DNA of 9,302 nucleotides from an uncultured Paraburkholderia sp. (GTDB taxonomy: Bacteria; Pseudomonadota; Gammaproteobacteria; Burkholderiales; Burkholderiaceae). A program made the position numbers and the translations under genes. The notes below the pieces were generated by a model, which saw only the letters and a list, made by a program, of their open reading frames with translations, searched no databases and was not told the origin of the DNA. Shown here piece by piece: positions 1 through 8,082 of the stretch; the stretch's first letter is position 1; every line of letters begins with the position of its first letter. Location of the stretch: the NCBI GenBank assembly GCA_937917025.1, contig CALFSF010000204.1, positions 1 through 9,302 on the forward strand. The letters are read 5' to 3'.

Positions 1-102
1 GGCGTCACCGCGGAATACACGCAGCAGAACGTCGATTCGTCGAAGAAGGGCACGGCTTCGTTTGGCTGGGACATCTCGAAGAACGAAGCGATTTCATCTT
101 AA
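1..102 (+). CDS. hcp: Hcp (TssD) T6SS inner-tube protein, C-terminal fragment
   Basis: Frame 1 is open from the first base to a TAA at 100-102 and gives the last 33 residues of a protein whose start lies outside the window. The tail contains a T-A-E-Y-T-Q-Q-N stretch and then a G-W-D-I-S-K-N-E-A close to the stop. This resembles the last strands of Hcp, which often end in a G-W-D/N-x-x-x-N/K-x type sequence. Hcp forms hexameric rings that stack into the tube fired by the T6SS, and it also carries small effectors in its lumen. The call rests on this short tail plus position: tssD directly before tssE-F-G-H is a common T6SS order. The fragment is too short to assign a subtype or to exclude a C-terminally extended Hcp variant, although no toxin extension is present. 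Confidence 0.85.
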   Translation, partial: GVTAEYTQQNVDSSKKGTASFGWDISKNEAISS

Positions 103-109
103 GACAGCA

Positions 110-129
110 GTTGCAGCAGGCCGGGCAAC
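110..129 (+). other. Weak inverted repeat between hcp and tssE
   Basis: In the 53-base gap after the hcp stop, GTTGC (110-114) can pair with GCAAC (125-129) around a 10-base loop. There is no following T-run, so it is not a standard intrinsic terminator. A structure here could trim or protect the abundant hcp message relative to the downstream genes, but a five-pair stem is weak and may be chance. Nothing else was seen in the gap apart from the tssE ribosome binding site. Confidence 0.2.
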
Positions 130-140
130 ACAAGCGTAGC

Positions 141-146
141 GGGGAG
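141..146 (+). promoter_or_regulatory. Ribosome binding site deciding the tssE start
   Basis: GGGGAG ends nine bases before the ATG at 156. It supports that start over the in-frame TTG at 111, which would add 15 residues of non-family-like sequence. It also supports it over the in-frame ATG at 183, which has no comparable purine-rich site in front of it. Confidence 0.6.
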
Positions 147-155
147 TTCTGCGTC

Positions 156-623
156 ATGCTGGCAATCATCAACGGTTCACCGATGCCTCTGTTCGAGCGC
201 CTCGTTGCCGGCGACGCAGCGCCTTCGCATGAACAGTTGCTGGAAGGCGACGCGCTGCGCGAATCCGTTGCCCGTGAACTGGGCCGGTTGCTGGGCACGC
301 GTTCGCGTCTGGACTTCGATGCGTTCGCAACCAGCGACGGCACGGTGATCGACTACGGCGTGCCCGACTTCTCGGCGCGCTCCGTGCAATCGGGCGCCGA
401 TCGCGACGCGATCGCCGCGGCCATCCAGCGCGCGATCACGCTGTTCGAGCCGAGGCTCGCGGACGTGACGGTGCGCTTCGCATCGGGAGCCTCGCAGTCG
501 GGGCAGCCTGTCGTCGTGGTGAGCGGTGCGCTGCGCATGGCGACGGGCCTCGGGCGCGTGGCGTTCGAACTCTCGGCGGGCGGCGAGCCGTCGCCCGAGC
601 CGCACGGGACGGATCATGACTGA
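156..623 (+). CDS. tssE: TssE, T6SS baseplate wedge protein (gp25-like)
   Basis: This encodes 155 residues, the usual length for TssE. TssE is the cytoplasmic gp25-like subunit of the T6SS baseplate wedge; it contacts TssF and TssG and links them to the sheath. Family hallmarks are visible: an M-P-L-F-E-R-L opening (residues 10-16), a helix with the pattern R-E-S-V-A-R-E-L-x-R-L-L-x-T-R (35-49), the signature Y-G-V-P-D-F (67-72), and F-E-P-R-L (97-101) followed by a V-x-V-R-F strand. Although gp25 proteins were once called lysozyme-like, this role is structural. The start at ATG 156 is chosen from its ribosome binding site; ATG 183 is a possible shorter start that would still keep all conserved motifs. 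The 3' end overlaps tssF by eight bases (ATGACTGA), which suggests coupled translation. The last 18 or so residues are polar and proline-rich and look disordered. Confidence 0.95.
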   Translation: MLAIINGSPMPLFERLVAGDAAPSHEQLLEGDALRESVARELGRLLGTRSRLDFDAFATSDGTVIDYGVPDFSARSVQSGADRDAIAAAIQRAITLFEPRLADVTVRFASGASQSGQPVVVVSGALRMATGLGRVAFELSAGGEPSPEPHGTDHD

Positions 624-2379
624 TGCCGCCTCCGACGACATCCTGCATTACTACAAACGCGAACTGTCGTACCTGCGCACGCAGGGCGCCGAGTTCGCGC
701 AGCGTTATCCGAAAGTCGCTTCGCGTCTGGCGTTGCACGGCACCGAGTCGCTCGATCCGCACACGGAACGGCTGATCGAGGCAACGGCCTTTCTCGCCGC
801 GCGCGTGCATCGCGATCTGGATCAGACGTTCCCGCAGGTCGCCTCGCTGCTGCTCGACAACGTGTGTCCGTCGCTCGTGCAGCCCGTGCCCGCGATGACC
901 GTCGTGCAGTTCGATCTCGATCCCGCCCAGGGCAAGGTGACGGCCGGTTTTCGCGTGCCGCGCCATACGGGTCTGCAGGTGCGCACGGAAAGCGGCGAGG
1001 CCTGCCGTTTCCGCACGGCATGGGACACCACGTTGTGGCCCGTCTCGATCACGCGGGCGCGATTCACGGACGACACGATGCTCGCCCTCACGCTCGAATG
1101 CGACGAGGGCGTCGATTTTTCCGAGCTCGAACTGACCACGTTGCGCATCCATCTGCATGGCGACTGGATGGTGACGATGCCGCTCTACGAGTTGCTGGTG
1201 GTCGGCGTGACCGGCGTGTCGGTGCGCCCGCGGGACGCGGCTGAGCGCACGCTGCCGGCCACCGCCTGGCGCGAGGTGGGCTGCGGCGAGGAAGACAACG
1301 TGCTGCCGCGTCCGGCGAATGCCCAGCCGGCCTACGGCTTGATGCAGGAGTATTTTGCGTTTCCGCGCAAATTCCACTTCTTCGATCTGACGCTGCCGCG
1401 CGGGAGTCTCGGCCGCACGCGTACCTGTGAAGTCGTGCTGCATCTGAAGCGTGCGCAGCGCGGCCTCGGCATGCTGAAAGCCGGCCATTTCGCGCTGGGC
1501 TGCACGCCGGCCATCAACCTCTTTTCGCAGACGACCGAGCCCGTCGTGCTCGATCGCCGGCATTACGAACATCGGCTGGTGGCGGACCAGCGGCGCGAAC
1601 CGATGACGGAGATTCATTCGATCGACTCGGTGACGCTCTCCGATCCTTCCGCCGACCGCTCGGTCACGGTGCCGCCGTTTTCCGCCGCTGGCGACGTGGC
1701 GTCCGGGGACGTCGGCATGTTCTGGTCGGCGCGGCGCGAGCGCAGCATGCGCGCGAACCTGTCGGGCACGGACATGTATCTGAGTCTCGTCGAGACCGGC
1801 GGCGCGTCCAGCCGTTTTGCCCAGCCGGTGGTCTACGCGCAGGTGCTGTGTACGAACCGGCGTCTCGCGGAGCAGGTGCCGGTCGGCGCGCGCGTGAGCG
1901 TCGAGCACGTGTCGAACACGGCCCATGTGCGCTGCCTGTATGAACCGACGGTGCAGCGTACGCCGCCGCTCGACGGCGAGTCGCTGTGGCAGCTCGTGTC
2001 GCTCCTGACGCTGAATCATGGCGCGCTCGTCAGCGGCGCGACCGGCCGCGCGCAGTTGCAGCAGATGTTGCGCCTCTTCGCGTCGGGCAGCGCGCGCGAG
2101 CACGACCAGATTCGCGGCCTGAAGAGCGTGCAGGCGCGCAGCGTCACCGCGTACGTCGGCAGTGACGCGTGGCGCGGCTACTGCCGTGGCACGGAGGTCG
2201 CCGTCGAATTCGATGCGGACGCGTTCGTCGGCGGCTCGCCGCTGCTGATGGGCGCGGTGCTCGCGCGGTTCTTCGCGCTCTATACGACGGTCAATTCATT
2301 TGTGCGGCTGGTGGTGCGCCGTGGAGACGAGACATGGAAGCAATGGGAGCCGATGACCGGCTACCAGTCGCTGCTTTGA
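616..2379 (+). CDS. tssF: TssF, T6SS baseplate wedge protein
   Basis: This encodes 587 residues, close to the usual 580-620 for TssF. TssF is the large wedge subunit of the cytoplasmic baseplate; two copies pair with one TssG and resemble phage gp6. Conserved landmarks are the N-terminal Y-Y-K-R-E-L-S-Y-L-R helix (12-21), the hallmark D-P-H-T-E-R-L-I-E-A (47-56) followed by F-L-A-A-R-V, and the central Y-F-A-F-P-R-K-F-H-F-F-D-L (246-258). No signal peptide or membrane segment is seen. The start at ATG 616 was chosen because it begins exactly at the family N-terminus and overlaps the tssE stop; an upstream in-frame ATG at 526 lies inside tssE. The 3' end overlaps tssG by 46 bases. The reading frame is intact and base use matches the neighbours. 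Confidence 0.96.
   Translation: MTDAASDDILHYYKRELSYLRTQGAEFAQRYPKVASRLALHGTESLDPHTERLIEATAFLAARVHRDLDQTFPQVASLLLDNVCPSLVQPVPAMTVVQFDLDPAQGKVTAGFRVPRHTGLQVRTESGEACRFRTAWDTTLWPVSITRARFTDDTMLALTLECDEGVDFSELELTTLRIHLHGDWMVTMPLYELLVVGVTGVSVRPRDAAERTLPATAWREVGCGEEDNVLPRPANAQPAYGLMQEYFAFPRKFHFFDLTLPRGSLGRTRTCEVVLHLKRAQRGLGMLKAGHFALGCTPAINLFSQTTEPVVLDRRHYEHRLVADQRREPMTEIHSIDSVTLSDPSADRSVTVPPFSAAGDVASGDVGMFWSARRERSMRANLSGTDMYLSLVETGGASSRFAQPVVYAQVLCTNRRLAEQVPVGARVSVEHVSNTAHVRCLYEPTVQRTPPLDGESLWQLVSLLTLNHGALVSGATGRAQLQQMLRLFASGSAREHDQIRGLKSVQARSVTAYVGSDAWRGYCRGTEVAVEFDADAFVGGSPLLMGAVLARFFALYTTVNSFVRLVVRRGDETWKQWEPMTGYQSLL
2322..2325 (+). promoter_or_regulatory. Ribosome binding site deciding the tssG start
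   Basis: GGAG inside the 3' end of tssF ends eight bases before the ATG at 2334. It favours that start over the in-frame ATG at 2343, where the nearest purine run is too close. The site is read by ribosomes still translating tssF, which fits translational coupling. Confidence 0.5.
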
Positions 2380-3440
2380 TCGCCACGCTGATCGCGCGCC
2401 CTCACAGCTTCGACCTGTTCCAGGCGATCAGTCTGCTCGAACGCGCGGTACCGGGCGCGGAGCCGCTCGGCCATGGCAACGGCGCGGGCGAAGCGGTGCG
2501 CCTGACCGGCTTCGTGACGATGGCGTTCCAGGGTGCGGACGTGCGCTCGGTACGCGCACGCGACGCGGCGGATGACGAAACAAACGGAAACGGGGAGGCA
2601 CGCGCATACACGCTGTCGACGCCGGCCTTCACGCTGGCGGGCGCGAATGGCCCGCTGCCGATTGCCTACACCGAGATGCTGCTGGCAAGCCGTGCCGCGC
2701 GCGACCACGCGATGGCCGACCTGCTCGATATTTTCAATCACCGGTTTCTGTCGTTCCTGCATCGTGGCCGCAGAAAGCATGCGCCGGGACTGCACGGCGA
2801 CGCGCCTCGAACCAGCGCACCGGGCACGTGTCTCGATGCGCTCGCGAGCCTCGGTTTGCGCGGCGGCGCGCGGGGCCCGCACGGTGCGCAACTGTGGATG
2901 CGGCACGCCGGTGTCCTTGGCGGCGCGCCGCGTTCGATGGCCGGGCTGTTGATGATGCTCTCGGAGCGCCTCGGTTTGACGGCGCGCGGCGTGCAGTTCG
3001 CGGGCGCCTGGCGCGAGATGGACGAAGCGGACACCGCCTGCCTCGCAGGCCACCGCACGCAGCCGCCGACGCGGCTCGGCGGCATGCACGTGCTGGGACG
3101 GCGCACATGGGATCAGGCCGCCGGTATCCAGATCCGGTTCGACGACCTGCCGGCTGAACGGATTGCGGGCCTGTTGCCGGGCGGGCGCGATCACGAACTG
3201 GCGGCGTGGCTCGTGCATGGCTACGTGCAGCAGGATCTCGACGTGCAAATCGTATTGAACGTAAGACGCGGCGCGTCCCGGCTGGACGGCGCGGCGGTGG
3301 GCGGCGGCACAGCGGCCCGGCTCGGCTGGACTTCATGGCTCGCGGGCGCGCGGCAGCCGGCGCCGGTGCGCTTCGCGCTGCGCGCGGCGCGTCCCGCAGT
3401 CGTGCCGGCCATGCCAGGCGCCACCTGGCAGACCTCCTGA
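2334..3440 (+). CDS. tssG: TssG, T6SS baseplate wedge protein
   Basis: This encodes 368 residues, slightly longer than the common 330-360 of TssG. TssG forms the core of the baseplate wedge with two TssF subunits and TssE, and resembles phage gp7 and gp53. Family landmarks are present: R-P-H-S-F-D-L-F-Q-A-I-S-L-L-E-R (22-37), then a G-P-L-P-x-x-Y-T-E segment, the signature D-I-F-N-H-R (132-137) followed by a serine- and leucine-rich F-L-S-F-L-H-R, and a late L-G-R-R-T-W-D segment near residue 260. The C-terminal 50 residues are rich in Ala, Arg and Gly and look less conserved. The gene starts 46 bases before the tssF stop and ends 11 bases before clpV. The second ATG at 2343 (residue 4) is a possible alternative start. 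Confidence 0.94.
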   Translation: MEAMGADDRLPVAALIATLIARPHSFDLFQAISLLERAVPGAEPLGHGNGAGEAVRLTGFVTMAFQGADVRSVRARDAADDETNGNGEARAYTLSTPAFTLAGANGPLPIAYTEMLLASRAARDHAMADLLDIFNHRFLSFLHRGRRKHAPGLHGDAPRTSAPGTCLDALASLGLRGGARGPHGAQLWMRHAGVLGGAPRSMAGLLMMLSERLGLTARGVQFAGAWREMDEADTACLAGHRTQPPTRLGGMHVLGRRTWDQAAGIQIRFDDLPAERIAGLLPGGRDHELAAWLVHGYVQQDLDVQIVLNVRRGASRLDGAAVGGGTAARLGWTSWLAGARQPAPVRFALRAARPAVVPAMPGATWQTS

Positions 3441-3451
3441 CGGCGACACAC

Positions 3452-6145
3452 ATGGACATCGATATTCGAACCCTGCTGGGCAGGCTCAATCCGGAATGCC
3501 GGCGGGCGATGGAACAGGCCGCGCAACTCTGCGTGCGGCAGACGCATTACAACGTCGACGTCGAGCATCTGCTCCTTCAGTTGCTGGAGTCGAACGCGCC
3601 CGACCTGCAGGCGATCCTCGCGCATTTCGACGTCGCGCCAGACACGCTGGTCGTGCAGTTGCAGGCTGCCATCGACCGGTTCAAGCGCGGCAACGGCCGC
3701 ACGCCCGCGCTCTCGCCGAACTTCTCGCAGCTCTTTCAGGAGGCGTGGCTGCTCAGTTCGATGCTGCTCGGCGAACAGCAGGTCCGCTCGGGCACGCTGG
3801 TGCTCGCGCTGCTCGAAGTCGAGGCGTTGCGCGGTTTGCTGCTGGAGTCGGTGCCCGCGTTGCTGAAGATCCCGCGCGCGGCGCTGCGCGACGCGTTGCC
3901 GATGCTGCTCGCGGGCACCGCGGAAGCCGGCGCGTACGAACCCGCGGCGGCGTCGGGCGCGGCGGCTTCGCCACGCGCGGCGGCCGGCATGCCGGCCGCG
4001 ATGCCGACGGGCACAAGAGCTTCCGCTTCGGCGCTCGAACAGTACACGGTCGACATGACCGCATTGGCGCGGGAAGGGGCGATCGATCCCATTCAGGGGC
4101 GCGACGGCGAAATCCGTCAACTGATCGACGTGCTGCTGCGGCGTCGCCAGAACAATCCGATCCTCACCGGTGAGGCGGGCGTCGGCAAGACGGCAGTGGT
4201 CGAGGGCTTCGCGCAGCGCGTCGTTAGCGGCGAGGTGCCGCCGGCGCTCGTCAACGTGTCGGTGCGCTCGCTCGATCTGGCGTTGCTGCAGGCAGGCGCC
4301 GGCGTGAAGGGCGAATTCGAGAACCGGCTGAAGTCCGTGATCGCCGAAGTGGCCGCGTCGCCGACGCCGGTGATCCTCTTCATCGACGAGGCGCACCAGT
4401 TGATCGGCGCGGGCGGCAGCGAGGGGCAGGGCGACGCGGCGAACCTGCTGAAGCCCGCGCTCGCGCGCGGCGAGCTGCGCACGATCGCCGCCACCACGTG
4501 GGCCGAATACAAGAAGTACATCGAACGCGACCCGGCGCTCGCGCGGCGCTTTCAGGTCGTGAAGGTCGAGGAGCCATCGGAAGCGGTCGCCGTCGACATG
4601 CTGCGCGGCGTCGTGCAGAAGCTCGAACATCATCACCACGTCGAGATTCTCGACGACGCGGTGCGCGATGCCGTCAAGCTCTCGCATCGGTACATCAGCG
4701 GCCGGCAGTTGCCGGACAAGGCCATCAGCGTGCTCGACACGGCGTGCGCGCGTGTCGCGATCGCGCCGAACGGCGTGCCGGAGGAAATCGAGGCGCTCCA
4801 GCGCACGATCGACGGCGCGACGCACCAGTTGCGCATCCTGCGTCACGAAGCGGCGACCGGCATCGATCGCGCCGATGCGATCGCGGCGACCGGCCGTCAG
4901 CTCGACGACGCGCGCACCCGGCATCTGCGTCTGTCTGAAAAGCTCGTCACCGAAAAGCGCGCGGTTGGCGAAATCATCGCGTGGCGCAGCCGCATCGCGC
5001 GCTTTCTCGACGACGCCGACAGTATTGGCGAGGACGAGGACGGCGAGTCGCTCGGCGCGAATCTCGCACGCCTCGAAAAGGGCCTCGAAGCGGTGCAGAA
5101 CGACGAGCCGATGGTGCCGGTGTGCGTGAGCTCGGCGGTCGTGGCGAAAGTGATTTCGGACTGGACCGGCATCCCGGTCGGCCGGATGCTCGCCGACGAA
5201 CTGCACACGGTGCTGTATCTGCAGGAAAAGCTCGCGGAACGCGTGGTCGGCCAGGACGAGGCGCTCGATGCGATCGCACGCCGCATCCGCACGTTTCGCG
5301 CGGACCTCGACGATCCGGGCAAGCCGGTCGGCGTGTTCCTGCTGGTCGGGCCGAGCGGCGTCGGCAAGACCGAGACCGCCTGCGCGCTGGCCGACCTGCT
5401 CTACGGCGGCGAGCGCAACATGATTACCGTGAACATGTCGGAGTTCCAGGAGGCGCACAGCGTGTCGGGCCTGAAGGGCGCGCCGCCCGGGTACGTCGGC
5501 TACGGACGCGGCGGCACGCTGACCGAAGCCGTGCGCCGTCGCCCGTATAGCGTCGTGCTGCTCGACGAAATGGAAAAGGCGCATCCCGACGTGCTGGAGC
5601 TGTTCTTCCAGGTGTTCGACAAGGGCGTGATGGAAGACGGCGAAGGCGTGCCGATCGATTTCCGCAACACGGTGATCCTGCTCACGTCGAACGCGGCGCA
5701 GGACGTCATCACCGAGGCGAGCCAGGGCGGTCGCCGGCCGCCGCCGGCCGAGCTGGTGGAGCGGCTGCGCCCGGCGCTACTCGCGCGTTTCAGCCCGGCC
5801 TTTCTCGGCCGTCTGACGCTCGTGCCTTACTACCACCTGGGTGACGCGCAGATCGGTGCGATCGTCGCGCTCAAGCTCGCGCGGCTCGCGGAGCGCTTCG
5901 AGCGCAATCATCATGCGCGCCTCACGTGGGACGACGCGCTCGCGCGCGCGATCGCGCAGCGTTGCACCGAAGTCGACAGCGGCGCGCGCAACGTCGACCA
6001 CATTCTCACGCAGTCGGTGCTGCCGGAACTGGCGCGCCAGGTGCTCGAACGCATTTCGACGGAGTCTGCGTTCGGCGGCGTGCATCTGTCGCTCGATGCG
6101 TCCGGGAACGTCGACTTCCACTTCCTGTCGACGGACGAGGCCTGA
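3452..6145 (+). CDS. clpV: TssH / ClpV, T6SS sheath-disassembly AAA+ ATPase
   Basis: This encodes 897 residues, typical of ClpV. ClpV is a hexameric Hsp100 ATPase of the cytoplasm that extracts and recycles contracted TssB/TssC sheath. Domains in order: an N-domain with two Clp-N repeats (about 1-150); an alanine-rich linker (about 152-192); NBD1 with Walker A G-E-A-G-V-G-K-T (240-247), pore-loop K-G-E-F-E (286-290), Walker B V-I-L-F-I-D-E-A-H (307-315) and arginine finger region A-R-R-F (364-367); a coiled middle domain (about 445-560); and NBD2 with Walker A G-P-S-G-V-G-K-T (633-640), pore-loop G-Y-V-G around Y681, and Walker B V-V-L-L-D-E (701-706). All catalytic motifs are intact. The N-terminus fits the ClpV subgroup better than ClpB, and the T6SS context settles it. 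ATG 3452 matches the family start. Its Shine-Dalgarno is poor, so translation is probably coupled to tssG, which stops 11 bases upstream. Confidence 0.97.
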   Translation: MDIDIRTLLGRLNPECRRAMEQAAQLCVRQTHYNVDVEHLLLQLLESNAPDLQAILAHFDVAPDTLVVQLQAAIDRFKRGNGRTPALSPNFSQLFQEAWLLSSMLLGEQQVRSGTLVLALLEVEALRGLLLESVPALLKIPRAALRDALPMLLAGTAEAGAYEPAAASGAAASPRAAAGMPAAMPTGTRASASALEQYTVDMTALAREGAIDPIQGRDGEIRQLIDVLLRRRQNNPILTGEAGVGKTAVVEGFAQRVVSGEVPPALVNVSVRSLDLALLQAGAGVKGEFENRLKSVIAEVAASPTPVILFIDEAHQLIGAGGSEGQGDAANLLKPALARGELRTIAATTWAEYKKYIERDPALARRFQVVKVEEPSEAVAVDMLRGVVQKLEHHHHVEILDDAVRDAVKLSHRYISGRQLPDKAISVLDTACARVAIAPNGVPEEIEALQRTIDGATHQLRILRHEAATGIDRADAIAATGRQLDDARTRHLRLSEKLVTEKRAVGEIIAWRSRIARFLDDADSIGEDEDGESLGANLARLEKGLEAVQNDEPMVPVCVSSAVVAKVISDWTGIPVGRMLADELHTVLYLQEKLAERVVGQDEALDAIARRIRTFRADLDDPGKPVGVFLLVGPSGVGKTETACALADLLYGGERNMITVNMSEFQEAHSVSGLKGAPPGYVGYGRGGTLTEAVRRRPYSVVLLDEMEKAHPDVLELFFQVFDKGVMEDGEGVPIDFRNTVILLTSNAAQDVITEASQGGRRPPPAELVERLRPALLARFSPAFLGRLTLVPYYHLGDAQIGAIVALKLARLAERFERNHHARLTWDDALARAIAQRCTEVDSGARNVDHILTQSVLPELARQVLERISTESAFGGVHLSLDASGNVDFHFLSTDEA

Positions 6146-6149
6146 GCGG

Positions 6150-8075
6150 ATGTATTCCAGAGCCAGCCAGGCGGGATGTCTCGCATCGATCAGCACACCG
6201 TTCGGCACGGACGTGTTGCTGCTCGACGGCCTCGCCGGGCGGGAGGCGATCTCCGAGCTGTTCCGCTTCCAGCTGCGCATGCGCTCGTCCAACATGGCAC
6301 TCGATGCGCAAACCATCGTCGGCAAGAAAGTCACGGTGACGTTGCAGCAACCCACCGGGCCGCAACGCTGGTTCAACGGCATCGTCACGCGGTTTGTGAA
6401 CGCCGGAGCCGATCTGAACTACGGCTTCTACACGGCGGAACTCGCGCCTTCGCTGGTGCTGCTGACGCTCGGGCGCAACCGCGCGATCTACCAGAACCTG
6501 AGCGCGCTCGCGATCATCGAGCAGATCCTCGGCACTTTCAGCATCGCGTACGAATCGCGCCTCTCGGGTACTTACGCGGTGCGCGAATACTGCGTGCAGT
6601 TCGACGAAAGCCCGTTCGCGTTCATCTCGCGGCTGATGGAGGAAGAAGGGATGTTCTACTTCTTCACGTTCGCCGACGGCGTGCACACGATGGTGCTGGC
6701 GGACAGTCCGTCGGCGCATCAGGCGGGCGCGGCGGACAGTGCGACGCTGCACGTCAGCACGGGCGCGATGAGCGACGCCACGGTGCAGCCCGTCACCCAT
6801 CTCGAACTGGCGCAGGGACTGGGCGCATCCGCGCAGGTGTTCGCCGACTACGACTATCTGACGGCGGCGACGTCGAGCGCCGCATTGAACGCGGGCGCGG
6901 CGGCCACCGCGGGCGAGCAGTACGTCTATCCGGGCAAATACGCCGACTCCGACGACGCCACCCGCAAGGCCGGCATACGCGCGGCCGCGCAAACCGTCGA
7001 ACAGCAGACGGGCGTGGGCAGCAGCGTCTGCTACAGCCTCGCGGCGGGCGCGACCTTCACACTTGCGGGCCATTCCAGCAGCGCGCTGAACGTGATGTAC
7101 GTGGTGCGCTCGGTGACGCACTCCGCGTCGAACGAGGCGTACGGCAACGAATTCGAGGTGTTCCCGCAGGCGGTGCCGTTCCGCGCGCCGCTGGTCACGC
7201 CACGGCCGGTCGTGGCCGGCACGCACACGGCGACGGTGGTCGGTTCGAGCGGCGAGGAAATCTGGACCGACGCCTACGGCCGCGTGAAAGTGAAGTTTCA
7301 TTGGGACCGCTCCACCACGGCCGACCAGAACAGTTCGTGCTGGGTGCGGGTGGTGCAGTCGTCGGCCGGGCAGGGGTGGGGGCATCTGTTCCTGCCGCGA
7401 GTCGGGCATGAGGTCGTCGTGAGTTATGTCGACGGCGATCCGGACCGTCCGCTCGTCACCGGCAGCGTTTACAACCTTCAATCGACGCTGCCCGTCGCGT
7501 TGCCCGGCATGCAGACCCAGAGCGTGATGCGCTCGCGTTCGTCGAAGGATGGCACCGCGGGCAATGAAATGCGGATGGAGGACAAGGCCGGCTCGGAAGA
7601 ACTGTATTTCCACGCGCAGAAAGACATGACCGTCGAGATCGAAAACGCGCTTTCGACGACGGTGAAAGCGGGCGCCGAATCGCACGTGCTGCAAAAGGGC
7701 GACCGCACCGTCGACGTGCAGGCGGGCAAGGAGACGCACAACGTGAAGGGCACCCGCGCGCTCGACGTGACGGGCGACGAAACGCACACCAATCACGCGG
7801 CGTTTACGCAGAACGTGACGGGTAACTATCAGCTGAAGGTGAGCGGCGACCTGGTGATCGACGTGAGCGGTTCGGTCACGATCAAGTCGGGCGCGGCACT
7901 GCTGATTCAGGCCGGCACGTCGCTCGACAACAAGGCGGGCACGACGCTCACGAACAAGGCGGGCGCCACGCTGACCAACGACGCGCCCGAGGTTCAGCAG
8001 AAGGCCAGTGCGTCGCACACGGTGCAAAGCGGCGGCATCCTCGAGCTGAAAGGCTCGCTCATCAAGCTCAACTAG
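6150..8075 (+). CDS. vgrG: TssI / VgrG, T6SS spike protein without a toxin extension
   Basis: This encodes 641 residues. VgrG is a trimeric spike, equivalent to a fused phage gp27-gp5, that sits on the Hcp tube, nucleates assembly in the baseplate and carries PAAR tips and effectors. The gp27-like part covers about 1-350 and includes the conserved E-Y-C-V-Q-F-D-E-S-P-F-A-F-I-S-R-L-M-E-E-E-G-type segment at 146-167, followed by M-F-Y-F-F. The gp5 OB-fold is about 358-444, with a Y-G-R-V-K-V-K-F-H-W-D core and a D-G-D-P-D-R-P-L-V-T-G-S-V-Y-N end. A valine- and threonine-rich beta needle follows to about 587, then eight-residue repeats (588-611) and a short end in S-L-I-K-L-N. No lysozyme, actin-modifying or other enzymatic extension is seen, so this looks like a structural VgrG. 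GAGG (6137-6140) gives a ribosome binding site nine bases before ATG 6150. Only four bases separate it from clpV. Confidence 0.96.
   Translation: MYSRASQAGCLASISTPFGTDVLLLDGLAGREAISELFRFQLRMRSSNMALDAQTIVGKKVTVTLQQPTGPQRWFNGIVTRFVNAGADLNYGFYTAELAPSLVLLTLGRNRAIYQNLSALAIIEQILGTFSIAYESRLSGTYAVREYCVQFDESPFAFISRLMEEEGMFYFFTFADGVHTMVLADSPSAHQAGAADSATLHVSTGAMSDATVQPVTHLELAQGLGASAQVFADYDYLTAATSSAALNAGAAATAGEQYVYPGKYADSDDATRKAGIRAAAQTVEQQTGVGSSVCYSLAAGATFTLAGHSSSALNVMYVVRSVTHSASNEAYGNEFEVFPQAVPFRAPLVTPRPVVAGTHTATVVGSSGEEIWTDAYGRVKVKFHWDRSTTADQNSSCWVRVVQSSAGQGWGHLFLPRVGHEVVVSYVDGDPDRPLVTGSVYNLQSTLPVALPGMQTQSVMRSRSSKDGTAGNEMRMEDKAGSEELYFHAQKDMTVEIENALSTTVKAGAESHVLQKGDRTVDVQAGKETHNVKGTRALDVTGDETHTNHAAFTQNVTGNYQLKVSGDLVIDVSGSVTIKSGAALLIQAGTSLDNKAGTTLTNKAGATLTNDAPEVQQKASASHTVQSGGILELKGSLIKLN
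7911..7982 (+). repeat. Three tandem 24-base repeats in the vgrG needle
   Basis: Three in-frame 24-base units (7911-7934, 7935-7958, 7959-7982) encode AGTSLDNK, AGTTLTNK and AGATLTND, residues 588-611 of VgrG. A more diverged unit (SGAALLIQ) precedes them. The eight-residue period matches the VxGxxxxx-type octapeptide repeat that builds triple-stranded beta-helix needles in phage gp5. The units differ mainly at a few codon positions, which suggests fairly recent duplication. Confidence 0.8.
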
Positions 8076-8082
8076 ACCGACG

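Noticed and set aside
110..129. Inverted repeat after hcp as an intrinsic terminator
   Set aside because: The stem is only five pairs with a ten-base loop and no T-run, and tssE follows within 53 bases with its own ribosome binding site, so termination is not supported.
3221..5584. Very long open frame on the minus strand (787 codons) opposite clpV
   Set aside because: It lies antisense to a ClpV gene with all motifs intact. Its product is rich in Arg, Ala, His and Asp as expected from the complement of GC-rich codons, and no family motif is visible. The same applies to the minus-strand frames at 436-2103 and 6006-8189.
3452..6145. ClpB general disaggregase instead of ClpV
   Set aside because: The two ATPase domains alone would fit both, but the N-terminal sequence and the position between tssG and vgrG identify ClpV.
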